Source of the DNA: Linnemannia hyalina
Taxonomy: Eukaryota > Mortierellomycota > Mortierellomycetes > Mortierellales > Mortierellaceae
Reading direction: 5' to 3'
Assembly (NCBI GenBank): GCA_019671135.1
Contig: JAHRHY010000003.1
Span: forward strand, 2,790,001 to 2,854,000
DNA: 64,000 nucleotides
Shown: positions 22,961 through 34,805 of the stretch, one piece after another
How the letters are laid out: each line of letters starts with the position of its first letter
Position numbering within the stretch: position 1 is the stretch's first letter
Program-made: the position numbers and the translations under genes
Notes under the pieces: generated by a model
What the model was told of the DNA's origin: nothing
What the model saw: the letters and a program-made list of their open reading frames with translations, nothing else
The model's database searches: none

Positions 22961-25900
22961 GGATTACAATGACCTGGGAAACTTCAACCCTAGTCTTCGG
23001 GATTCACAGAAAGTATGTTAAGAGAAACCCTAGCGTCCTGCTACCAGGTCACAATCGACTCTCTTCCTTGTCGCCTACTTACAGAAACAAGTCAAGACCA
23101 ACAACCATCAACGACTACAGTAAACAAAAAATCAGACCTATCTTGACGAAAAATATGTCGCACACAGTTGCACACTCGATCCCCCCCTGTCGTCTGCACA
23201 ACATGAATCGACGTCGATGATAACCTATGATATCGCTGAAACAACAATGACGAAATAATAATATTATAATGACGTTGACAGTTGATTCCTGCCCTCGCCT
23301 TCGCCCTCGCCACGCGAACATATAACATGACAAAAAGAAAAAGGGTAGACTGATTCAAATGAAACCACAAGTATCAACAACAGGATAATCGATCGCCTTC
23401 TCCAGAAAAAGACAGAAAGTGTCCACCTATGTAAGCATTTCTTGAATCGAAACAAGTGGTGCGGGGGAGGGGGAGGAGGCCAACTGCACTCTATATGTTC
23501 TGTACGGAGATTGACAAAGGTTTCTTTGATGTTGCACTTTCTAAAGCAGAGATCGAAGGCCTTTGCTGGTCGGTGTTGCATTTGTGAGAAAATGGGGAAG
23601 GTATTCGGGGGATCCCCCGAGGCAGGAAAATCTTAATTTCCTTATCAATGCCTCTTCCTTTTCTGTGTAGTTCCTCCATCCTCCACTTTCATGTTAACGA
23701 CCGGGAATGGCAAACACAAAAACAAGTGCTAGGAGAGGTGTTTGAGTGTAGTCTGATAGAAAGGAGGTTGAGGGATTTCGCCTCAGTGGCAAAAAAGCGA
23801 AAGATAATAATCGGAAAAGGGCATGATGATGGCTAATTCATGCAAACCGAAATTCCATGCCGATGACAAGGAGTGGCAACAGAGCAAAAGAACAAGCAGG
23901 TTGAATAGAGGAAGTTTTCTTGAAATAACACCCCACTGGCAGTAAAAAAAATTGTTTGAGGAACCTCGAGAAAAAAAGGGTCAAAATGCAGGGTGATGCC
24001 GATGTCAATGGCCGTAGCTCGATGAAGAAAAGAGGGGTCGAGAAACGGATCGTGTGGTCATGTCCACCTCTTTAAGAGTTACAAGAAGTGATAGCGCTTG
24101 AATCGTCTTTTCAATCAAGTTTTCACGTACAAACATTCTGACTATAGGTGGTTGGACAATAGAGCGGGAAGAGATCGATGGCACGCAGGTCAAAGATGGA
24201 AACGGCAACCACGCAGAAGCTGAAGTAGACAAAAATGAAGTAAAGATGGATGACAATGAAAAAAAAAACAATGATGGGTACCCGACATCCACTCGTCACG
24301 AATAGAATCTGTAGTGACAATACCAACAGTAGCATAGACTTACCACAATCCAACACTAACATATCCCCCCACTGGCATATGTCACCACGCCACACCCCTA
24401 CTACTGCTACCATGTGAATATTGCTGTGAAAAGTTCTTGCGTACCCTTGCATGCACAATCTGATGCCAAAGTGCCAAAGTACTCGAAAGTAAGAAGAAAA
24501 GACCATGTTCATGACCGAAAAGTATTTCTGAAAGCGCGGAATGGAAGTCAACATGGATTGGGTGTATGAAATTGTATTTCTGTTGCTGGCATTTCTGCGC
24601 AAAGAAAGCTGTATCATTGCTCTTCTCTCCTGTATCTTGAGTGAAATCCAGAGCATTGAAAGTGGCTCTCATTCCTTCTGTTTACTTGCGCGTTGGCCAG
24701 ATGGCTATTACCCTGAGCTGAAAGATGACCTCCATTCACAATAGATTGAGTCTAGTGGGGGGCACAGTCCTTCAGCCTCTCAGTTAGAATCACGCAAGGG
24801 TCCAAAGGCAAGGGTCTAGAACCTAAAACACACAAAACAAAAACAAATGACCCCGATTAAACTCATAAACATCACACTACACTATACGCGGCTAAAATAA
24901 AATGGATACCTCGTCAAGGTACTTGGCGCCTATTTTTTTCTTTGACGTAAAGAGCAGAGTGAATCGAGTAAAGTGGTTGTGGTACTTCGAAAGATATGTT
25001 GTTTTATTCTTGCTTACCTACATGAAATAATACTTTCTGGGACAGTAGAGATAACGAGAGACGAGGTTTTGGTGGCGTGGAAGCATCGAGTGAGAGCACC
25101 TGCGGGAGCCGCCGATACTCGATAGGTCAGTGATGGGCGGGACATCTAAAAAGTGACTGGACATGGTAAAATAGGAGCGAGAGAAGGCGCGTCGACCAAT
25201 CCGCTCATCCAAGCACCAGTCATCAGTGGCAAAAAAAGGGTCAAGTGCTCTTTGAGATCGATCTGCTTTGGTGATGTGAATTCCAATTTTGAATGGCGTG
25301 AAGTAACTTCACAGTGGAGCAAAAGCAAAGAAAATAAGGTCGCGCCGTGCGTGCATTCACTTCCAGCCCCTGCATCAATCACTCAACAGCCTCATTCCCT
25401 GTATCTTGCTCAATCCCATTTTTCCTTCCCTTATCCGTGTATGGTTCATACGAATTGGACACAAACACACGGATGCTTGGCAGTGTCTCATAGACACAGA
25501 CTGTGCACCTCTCCCTTCTTTCCCTCTCATCCGTTCTCGTTCTTTTTGCTCTCATTCTTCTTGTCTGTCGCGTCCGTTGTCACGGGTCTCTTTTCCGCGG
25601 AAGTACACCCTTGGGTTCTCTACCACAGAAGGAATCAACGATCAACATTTGCCATCTGGCTGCATGCATGAATGGTGGCTAATCAGCTGGGTAACAAGTC
25701 GTGTGTAGTAAAAGTATGACTCTTCGGCCGGTCCCACCACATGCATTATTCCCAGCAATTAAGCCATACCGCAAGTAACCCAAAAGAAAATTAAGATATG
25801 ATGCTTGGACTAAGGCAAAAACTTTTACGCCCACCGCGAACAGCAGTTTGATGGGAAAGTACGTAGGAATCGGAAAAGAGGACCGAGAGTCGATAACCAC

Positions 25901-26581
25901 AAACAACGATACAGACACAAAGAGAGAGAAAATTTGATGGGAACTTCGCTTTTAGTTTTTGGTGCCGTTGTTGTTTTCCTTTGTCTCTTCCTTTTTGGGT
26001 TTCTTGTGCGACGAGAACTAGTGAGAACAAACCATTGTGACCCGCCCATTGAAGGTTTTGTGTTTTCGTTCTAGCGGGCAATGGTTGGATGGGTTGGTTG
26101 AGCGATTGTTGTGTTGTTATTAAGGCGTTGGTGTGTTTAGAGTGAGAAAAGCTATTTCGTTCCAGATTACTGTCAGATAGCAATGAGCTTCTCTCCACCA
26201 TCCACCATTCGGCCACTCGGAATGGCACCGTGGAAAATGAACAGCTCAACTCTCAATCTCGCATCGAAAATGAAAAGCGGAGTGGAGTGGAGATGGCCCA
26301 AGAGTAAAAATTCCATCTGAACCCTCGGTCCACGATCATAAATAATGAAAGAAGAAAGGAAGAAAATTGGGTTCTTTATCATAGATTGCGATTGTACTCC
26401 ATGGTATATATACCTTTGGATTTCGGCGGGCATGGGTATGGGCCACAAAGGCAAAAGCGTAATAAAACCCTGCCTCAATGCAAGCGACATACAGGAATGA
26501 GAAGAGAGAGGTAGAGAGAGGAAAGAGACGGTGAAAACCTGGCGAGCAAGGGCACTCAGCGAAGAAATATAATTTGAATAG

Positions 26582-26622
26582 GAATGATTGAATGAATGAA
26601 TGAATGAATGAATGAATGAATA
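26582..26622. repeat. (GAAT)n tetranucleotide repeat
   Basis: About eight tandem GAAT units in the long region upstream of the kinase-like gene. Confidence 0.9.
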
Positions 26623-27164
26623 AAGAGCCTTAGAATTGTGCTCAATTGAATGCAAAAGAAAAAGAGTCATGCCCAAGAAAAGAAGGTTTAGATGGGTTTG
26701 GATGGGTTTGGATGAGTTTGGTGGGTTTGATGTGAAGGGCAAACAAGACTGGGGGACATGATTGGTCAGTCGGTCCTGTATGTGCATGCGCTCGCCTCTT
26801 TTTTTCCTTCCTCCTTCTCCCTCTCTTCTTTCTTTGTCGCCTGCTCTTGTCTGGACTGGACAGAGAGGGATGTGGCTCACATAGAGAGAGAGAGAGAGTA
26901 ATGAATGGATGGAAGGGAAGGGTTTGTGTTTCCAATTGAGGCTGAGAGAGAGGGAGATCCGCAATCAAGAACAAGACAGTTGTTTGTTTTTGTTTGTCCT
27001 TGTCCTATCTGTCTGTTTGTCTGTCTGTCCTGTCTGTCCTGAGAGCACAATTTCTTCTTGTCTGTTGAGTGACGATTGCTATCTGGCCCTCTTTACATAC
27101 GCCTGCATTAGACAAATAGACAGACACCCAAAAAAAAAGTAGATATCTATTCCTCCCTCCTTCC

Positions 27165-27568
27165 CTTTGTGCTTTTTTTTTTTTTTGTGATCATTCTCTT
27201 TCTTTCTCTCTTTTTCTTTCTTTTCTTTCTCTTCTTTCTTTTCTTTCTTAGTTCTCGTCCTCGTTCTCACTTCTCTCGCTACCTTTGTTCTTCAATTGCT
27301 CTCCTCTCTTCTCTCTCCTTTTCCTTTCCTTTCCTTATCTTCCTTCATCCTTGTCATTCTACTCAGCAATCACCATTAACACCTTCCACCCCCCCGTCTT
27401 CACTTCCATCCTTTGTACCTTTATCGTATCTCACACCTTCCCTCTCTCGGACATAAATCACGCCCACACACTCAATAAGCACACGACCCTTTACGACACA
27501 CAATCCCCCAAAATCAACAACCAAATCTTCACCGAAACTTCTTCAACACCAGCAACACACAGAAAAAA
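27165..27568 (+). promoter_or_regulatory. pyrimidine-rich 5' leader of the kinase-like gene
   Basis: About 300 bp of nearly pure T and C (27165-27470), then an A/C-rich stretch up to the ATG at 27569. This CT-tract-then-AC-rich order also occurs before the multi-KH gene and the cytidylyltransferase gene and is typical of fungal core promoters and leaders. Confidence 0.5.
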
Positions 27569-30500
27569 ATGTTTGGTATTCCTTCTGGCATAGTTATACC
27601 CGGCCCTGGCTACATCCCAGAGGACCAAAAGAAAAACAACAAATCTGACAGCATCAGGAGCGGCACCAGCCATAGCGACATCCTCTTTGGTGCCTACAAC
27701 TCCAACTCCAGCATCACCACCGCCACCTCCAACAGCACAGATGCAACTAGCGCCAACGGTCAATATGGGCATTTCGCAAGGAGTGGCAGCATATCATCGG
27801 TGCTCTCTGGCGGCAATGGCCCTCCATCGCCCACCACCCCATTCAATGGTGTCGGAAATAATCCGTACTACCGAGGTCCGGCGATGGCTTCCTTAGCAGA
27901 GGAGGAGATGCCTCCACCTTATATCTCTCAACATCAAATCCCCCACCATCACCAACAGCATCAACAGCCTCCCTCCTCCTCCTCATCGTCCTCATCTTCC
28001 TCTTCGTTGTCCTCGTCGGAAGATTACCGCCAATGCCTACAATGGCTGCAACAGACATGCCGACCGGTGTTTATGAAGGAGTTGGCGCAGTTGAATACGG
28101 TTCCTGTGCCGATCACGGTGGCGAATGCAAAGCACCCGAGCCAGATTGGTGGCACGCAGCTTGTGCAGATTGCGAGCTGGAAACAGTCTCAGGTCCAAGT
28201 CTTGCCTATCGATCGATGGGGCCAAGCCCACGACGTCCTCGAAGAGGTGAGTTTCATATTAGTTATGATGAGCTGGAGAAGAGCATGGGCATGGTTATTA
28301 CTCACATCATGCGGGCTTTAGTCACTTTTCTTCGGCGACATTTATTGCTTTGTTTTTGCTTCTGTTGCCACCTGTTTGTCTTATTCCCACAATCCCCTTC
28401 ACTGGAGGCCCTCTTGTTTGCCTTTGCAATGCTACACATCTGATACACACCTCCTTTTCCATACACGTGTATCATGGTTATTCCCATGGCGTTATCCTTT
28501 GTTTGAATGACCCTTCTCCTCCCTTTTCCCTTTTCCCTCTCCTTTTCCTTGGCAACAAAAGAAGGCATGTGTCGAAGGTTCACACTCATGAGAAATCGGG
28601 AGTGGGGTGTGGATTAAGTATGGTCTAGTGAGCGAGGGAGGGTGTCGGCATTGCCCAGACCTTTTTTTCTCTCAACCTTCTCCAAGACACATGGCCTCAT
28701 TGTCTTTGTCAAAATTTAATATCGGATAAAGATTGCCCACGCTTAACTGCCTTGAATTCAACATAAACAAACAAAGCGACAAGTCATGCCTCCACCCCCT
28801 CCTCTCTCCTTCTTCATTTTGACTGTTGCTGCTCGTCCTTACAGCAAACAACAGATAACACAAAGCAACAAAGAATCAGGCCACTGGTCCGTTGGGCATT
28901 AGGCGTTTGTTGAGTTTGCACAGTCCATGGGCGTTTGCACATTGCGCGTGTATGCGTTCTCGTTTCTTTCTTTCCAAAGGGTGAGATGCCCTTCCCCTTG
29001 AGGGTGCCTGTTGTTTGTTTGTGTCTGTGTTCAATTCCATTTGGGCAACTTTCACTCCCGTCTCATTCTTGAGCTTCTCACCCTTCTCACCGCAGTCTTT
29101 CAATTTCATATCCAATCCAGGATGGATTTCCCTTTCATTTGTTCATTCGTTTGGCGCCACCACTACAAAACAAACAGCTACTTTCGTTTTTTTTTGTTGT
29201 TCTTACACAAACAATCCACCTTGTTCATTTTCTCTCACACTCATAATCGATCTCACTCCCAACATCCACATCGACATCTGAACAAATTTGTCACACTGAC
29301 ACAAACAACAGAAATGAAAGAAAAAACAAATATGAGAAAATAGAACAACAAGAAAGAGATTGGACAAAGGGCGATGTAGGAGAAACAGACAGGGCAAGGC
29401 GTTGGGTAAATGTTTGTTTACTTTTGTGGATGTGCTCTCTTTTTCTCTCTTGAGTGTTCTCTTTCAATTCTTATCGTCAGAAAAGAACAAGGCTGGGCCT
29501 GAGGGGGTGGAAGAAGGATAAACCTTAACCACTGTGAGAAGGGGGAAAGAGAAAGAGAGAGAGTGTGTGAATTATGTTCAGGTCCCTTACTTTCTTTACC
29601 ATTTCTGGTCTGCGCTCTCTCAACCCCATATCACCACATCCCTTGACATTTGTTGTTTCTAATTGCATTTCGTTCTTTCTCGGCAATCCCTCGACTCGAT
29701 CAAAAGGAAGAGAACTGGGAACACATTCATTCCTTTAAGCGCCTAGCGTTCTTTTTTTGTTTATTTTTTGCATTGGGCTGTAACGGTGGAAGGGTAGATT
29801 GTCCATCATCATTGATGAATGAAGAAACGATGGATATAAGATGAATTGGGCTTGGACCTATTTTCTATTCCCTCAGATGGTTGTGGTAGTCTTGTTCAAG
29901 GGGTGGAGTCTTTTGGAGTAGAGATGTTATGGCATGGCTTACACATGATTGTTTTGAATGGTGTGCAGAGGGTAGTTTGCATTGGGGATGAGAGGGAGAC
30001 CCCCTGAGAATTTGTTTTTCCAGTGGCATGCTACAACACGTCGCTGTCATTTTGTTGTTGTTTTCAGTTGTCGCCGTTGTTCGTTCAGACGTGCTCTGTT
30101 CATGCTCATGCTTTTACAAAGACACCTTCATACCTCCTCAATGACTTTACAAGAGGAGCCCTTCACAAATATCTCCTTCCTCTCAATCCACTATTATTCA
30201 CTGTTTATCCCTACATACAGACAACTTTCTCGTTTTTATCCGCAATGTTATCGCTCTTTGGGTGGCTGGCCAGAGCACGCGTGAGAGTTCGCTCGTTCCT
30301 GTTTTTTATTTGTTGTTTACCTTTTCTTCTTTGTGCAACCTCGAATATCGTTAGCTTACTTTTTTATGGTGTGTGTGTGCAATGTGCTCTCATTTTTCGG
30401 TATCCTTTCGCCTTTCAATTCCTTGCCATTTTCCGCCTTCTATCCCACCTCACATCCCCTCTCCTCTCTCCTCCGCTCTCTTTCCACTCGTTGATTTTTA

Positions 30501-32621
30501 TTTTTTCTTATTTTCCTTATGCACGATATCGTGCCAGTCGACACGCGATAACTCAAGGGTTGCTAATGGCGAACAGCCTCTGGAACTTTCAAATGACGCG
30601 ATTTAATTAGTACCCTCCGGCAAGTACTTCCAACTCACACACTCCCCTCCGCCCATTTCTTTCTCCTATCCATGGTCTAGATCCAAGCATTGCATAGGCT
30701 ACGAAAGTCCAGACATATCATCCAGTTGTATGGATACCTCCCCAATGCCACTCTGTCTCACGGTCAAATGCCCGCCCTCCTCCTCCAACAACCCAGCTAC
30801 GGCTCCTTGCGCCAGTTCCTGGACCACCATTTCGATTCGATCCACTGGCCTGAGCGGTACAAGTTGGCGTTGGATATGGCACAGGGGTTGAGGTTCCTCA
30901 CCTCGCAGGGAATCCCTTGTACGCTGAATTCGGGTAGTGTCCTTGTCGATGCTGAGGGTGTTGCAGTGTTGACGGGATTTGGTAGAGAGAGAGGGATGAT
31001 TGCGAGTGCACCTTGTCAAATGACGGCTCAGCCGTCGAATGCTACACTTGTGGTTTATACCGCGCCCGAGAAGCTGGCTGCGATTGCGGCGGCCACTGCT
31101 GCGGCTGGTGGACCGACTTCGAAGGTTACATATTCACCGGATTGGGAGGTGTTCTCGTTAGGGATCTTGTTGTGGGAGTTGTCGTCGGGCAGGATGCCGT
31201 TTAATGAGATTATTGCCCGTGCTGAGGCGGGTCCACGACTGAACAAGAATATTGAGCAACTGTCGTCGGCGATTCAGAAGGGGTTGAGGGAAGAGACTGT
31301 ACCTGGCACACCTGAGATCTATGAGCAGTTGTTCAAGATGTGTTGGGATTCGGATGCAGAGTCCAGGCCACCACTGGAGGTTGTTGAGGAGACGTTGCAG
31401 ATGCTTGTTGTTGTTGAGCCTATGGACATGCTTATGCTGCCTGATGATGAGATGAACATGCATGTATCTGCCGTCGGTAAGTTTATAATTTGTTTTTGTA
31501 TATCGACTGGGTTAAGATTTCTGAGGCTCAGCATGACCATTAACAATTAATTAATTGTTCCTGCATTTCTTTTACATATCTATCATCTAGTATCGGACAG
31601 TGTGGACAATGAGTCTGTGAGCTCACACAACACCCCAACGCGTTCCAACAGCGTCCGCTCACTCTCTCCCCTCCCAGGCTACCAACCCCGCCAACGGCCC
31701 ACAACCCTTCACGAAGCCATCAGTGTCTCGAACGCCGACATGACAGAATGGTACATCCTCTCTGGTCACGACCTTAACGGCTACGCCATCGTCCCTACAT
31801 TCTCGCTCGAATGCGAGATCACTCCCATCCTCACCTCTCTTGGCCATTTCTTGCCGTCATCCTTACCGATTTTCAAGGAGTTGATGGAACAGGATGTGGA
31901 TCTGTCTTTGTTGTGTAGGCGGTCGAACCAGAATGGACTTCACGTTCTATTGGATCGATATATCCCTTTCAAGAACGAGAACGGGTCGGCGCATCTGATG
32001 GAGGCGGTGGATATCTTGTTGAAGCATGTTTCACCGGTCGAGATGGATATCAATGGGTTGGATGTGCAGGGTCATACGCCTTTGCACCTGTTGATGCGGA
32101 ACCCGAGGATTTCCTCTGAGGATGTGGCCGAGATCTTGAAGAGGATGATCCTCAAGGGCGCCGATACTACCCGCGCCGCTCCACGAGATGGCAATGTCCT
32201 GGCGCTGTCTGCAAAGTACTTGCATTTCGAGGCGACAAGACATATCCTCTCGATCGACATCCTGGCGTCAGAACCGGAATCGCTCGAGAAGGCGCTCGAG
32301 GCCTGTATGACGATGACGGGCCGGGCGACAGACAAGTTCGTCAACCTCCGAACAAAAACTCGAGACCTCCTCAAGATGTGGACAGGCTCGGCGGGTAAAC
32401 CTAGACGGGAGAAGGTGGCCTTGAAGATCTTGAACGATGTTGGCCAAGTTGATGCGTTGGGCATGCGGACAAAGGGTAAAGGGGTTACGTTTGCCCAACC
32501 GCAGGTGCAGGTTGATTGCGCGAATAAGTTTTATGAGACGTATATCAAGAAGAAGCGGGAGCAGGTGTTTGAGACGGTTGATCTCCGGTTCGCTGGCGGC
32601 CTGGGGTACGCTGGTCGATAA
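27569..32621 (+). CDS. pseudokinase with ankyrin-type C-terminal region
   Basis: Three exons: 27569-28246, 30681-31476 and 31591-32621, for 834 residues. A disordered Ser/Pro/His/Gln-rich head (1-150, with a Ser run) precedes a tyrosine-kinase-like fold. The N-lobe lies near 175-235 and crosses the first intron at LEE/IQALHRLRKSRHIIQLYGYL; the C-lobe includes YGSLRQFLDHHF and LALDMAQGLRFL. The HRD motif reads PCT (Asp to Thr307), the Mg-binding Asn is Ser312, and DFG reads GFG (Gly325). The strand that should carry the VAIK lysine reads VQVLPI. YTAPEKL, DWEVFSLGILLWELSSGRMPF and CWDSDAESRPP are kept, so the fold is intact but phosphotransfer is unlikely. Residues about 590-720 contain ankyrin-like units (DVQGHTPLHLLMRNP; VEILLKHV-type helices). 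A scaffold or allosteric role is inferred. The first intron is 2434 nt, long for a fungus. Confidence 0.86.
28247..30680 (+). other. 2.4-kb first intron of the pseudokinase gene
   Basis: Bounded by GAG/GTGAGT and CTAG/ATC and needed to join the two halves of the kinase N-lobe in phase 0. It holds T/C-rich DNA, including a promoter-like pyrimidine tract at about 30395-30510. A 195-codon hydrophobic frame at 30023-30610 (+) is best explained by the T-rich composition. A second promoter or a noncoding RNA inside the intron is possible but unproven. Confidence 0.6.
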
Positions 32622-32961
32622 GAGCCTTTTTTTTTCTTTTCTTCTCTTTTCCTTTTCCTTTCTTCTCTTCGTTGCTCTAACATTAGACGCACTTCCTTTT
32701 CTTTACACCATACAGAAAATAAGCTTTACATACCCCTCTTCATACGCACCATCCCCATTCATTTTTTTTCTCATATAACATAGTTTGTAGACCACAAACA
32801 GAACATATATCCCTTCCAATGCATAAAGAAAACTATCAATACACAGAGCGTGAACGTTTTCGAAGTAAGGTATATGTACACTTTTGGTTTTATTACAAGT
32901 AGAAAATAAGCAAGAACAAAAAAAACAACAACGAAAATAATAGAAGAAAAAGAGGAAGTTT
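32622..32961. other. convergent 3' flanks
   Basis: 340 bp between the stops of the pseudokinase gene (+) and the PTR2 gene (-). T-rich on the left and A-rich on the right, as expected for two facing 3' ends. No gene seen. Confidence 0.6.
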
Positions 32962-34409
32962 CTAGTGCTCGAGGCTGTCGATGCGCAGGTTGTACTTTGC
33001 CTGCAAGGCATCCTTATCAATCTTCATCGTCTTGTCATAATCCCTGAACAAGAAATAAATCATCACGCTAATAACCAATGCTGCAGCACCCAAAGCCGCG
33101 TACATGTACAACAGCAAAGGGTCCTTCGCCAATGGCAAGAACGCAAATCCAAGCAACGCACCGACACAGTTTGTGAAGAGGAACATTGCCATCACGACCG
33201 ACTTCATGGTAGCAGGGGCGTTTGTGAAGGCGAACTCGAGACCGGTGATGGAGGCAAAGATCTCGGAGATGGCGATGAAGAAGTAGGAGAGGATCTGCCA
33301 GGCGATGGAGACGTTGTTGGGGGTTTCGTTTTCGTCGCAGAGGGTGCATTCGTAGTTGGGGCCGGTGATGTAGATCTTGTGTTGGACGATAGCTGTCCAG
33401 GCCATGGCGATGGCGCAGAAGAAGAAGCCGAGGGAGATGCGGACGATGGGCTTGAGTTCCCAGCCCATCCGACGGAGAGTGGGGTAGATGATCTTGTCGA
33501 AAATAGGGATGAAGATGATCAAGACGATGGGATCGATGTTGTTGACGACGTCATTGGGGATTCCGTAGAGGAGCATGGTTCCGGCCTGGGAGGTCAGGTT
33601 GGTAGTGATCTGGTTGTAGATCACCCAGTAGAAGGGGAAGAACAAGAAGACGGAGCAGGCCTTGAGGGTTAACCGGAGTTCGTCAATAAAGATGTCGTCC
33701 CAGGTGATGCCACGGGTAGCTTCCTCGGAGGGGTCGCGGGTTTGAATGACGGAGGGCTTTGCGGCGTCGAGGTTGCGGCCGTTGCGGAGGGCGATGGAGA
33801 AGACACGGAAGGATTCGATGAGGACGGATCCACGGGGTTCGGTCTTGACGACCTTATCCTTTCCGAACCACAACGCCAGCACGGCACCGTTGAACATGAT
33901 CAAAGGGATCAAGTAGGCCAGCCAGAAGGCATAGTACTTTTCGACATTCGTCGTAATAATCGCCGACAAGGAACCCAGGTTGATCGACCAATAGAACCAG
34001 TTAAAGATCGACTGGACCGTGACATCGGGACAGACGATGACTTTCTCCCCGGACTTCAAGGTCTTGACAGTCTGTTTGGTTCCCTGGTACTGTTCTGCGA
34101 CCATGGGCGAGACGTTCGATTTGATTCCGCCAGTTCCAAATCCGATGATGATCATGGCGATGACGAGACCTGGGAGGGCGGCGTTGGCAAAGATGGCGGG
34201 GGGGATGGAAGTGAGGACGAGGACGAGGACGCCGAGCATGTAGATTCCGCAGAAGACACAGATGGTTTTGTATTTGCCCAGGTATTGGTCAGCGACGATC
34301 GCTCCGAAGATTGGGGTCACATAGCAGAAGACTGTTTGGAAAGAAAGAAAATGAGGGAGGGATTGTTAGTCAACTGTGCTTGTTACACAAGAGCGATGAT
34401 GCATCGACC

Positions 34410-34455
<46 letters not shown>

Positions 34456-34805
34456 AGAAAGGAGATCTTACACTGGAAGAAATAGTTCAAAGCAGTAGCA
34501 GTCTGCTGCCCCTTGCCAATGGCACCAGGGTGATCCGCACCCTTCACACCCGTGTAGGGATACTGGATATAGTTCTGGAAGGGACCCGAGAGACCATAGT
34601 AGGTGAAACGTTCACAGAACTCGACGACGACGACGAGCCAGGCAGAGGCAGGGATGTGATCGGCGACGCGGCGGAGGGTTGCGGATTCTTCGGGGGTTGG
34701 TTCCCGGCCGATGTGAGGGTGGTTGAGATCTTCGGACATTTCTTCCAGGGATTCTTTGGTGGCTGCCATGTCGGCAGAGGGAGAGTCGGTGTATTCGGAT
34801 TTCAT
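32962..34805 (-). CDS. PTR2: PTR2-type proton-coupled oligopeptide transporter
   Basis: Two exons, 34805-34472 and 34331-32962, for 567 residues. POT/PTR family signatures are clear: VVVVEFCERFTYYGLSGPFQ with the ExxER-like motif in the first helix, GAIVADQYLGKYKTI, FGTGGIKSNVSPMVAEQY (PTR signature) and FNWFYWSINLGSL (second PTR signature). Late helices such as YFFIAISEIFASITGLEF complete about 12 predicted membrane spans, with a longer fungal insert in the middle. It imports di- and tripeptides with protons across the plasma membrane. The start was set at ATG 34805 (MKSEYTDSP), because the longer open frame upstream begins only with GTG. The 140-nt intron contains a (CAA)n run. Long frames on the opposite strand are composition shadows. 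Convergent with the pseudokinase gene. Confidence 0.95.
34409..34455. repeat. (CAA)n trinucleotide repeat in PTR2 intron
   Basis: About 15 perfect CAA units lie inside the only intron of the PTR2 gene. Confidence 0.95.

Noticed and set aside
26173..26964. 263-codon minus-strand frame
   Set aside because: Runs through (GAAT)n and purine tracts, has no domain and atypical codon use; likely chance in low-complexity DNA.
30023..30610. 195-codon hydrophobic + frame inside the pseudokinase intron
   Set aside because: T-rich DNA readily gives long Phe/Leu frames; no homologous pattern or splice logic.
32965..34485. Long + strand frames opposite PTR2 (235 and 247 codons)
   Set aside because: Asp/Gly/Val-rich shadows of a GC3-biased gene; PTR2 on the minus strand explains the sequence fully.
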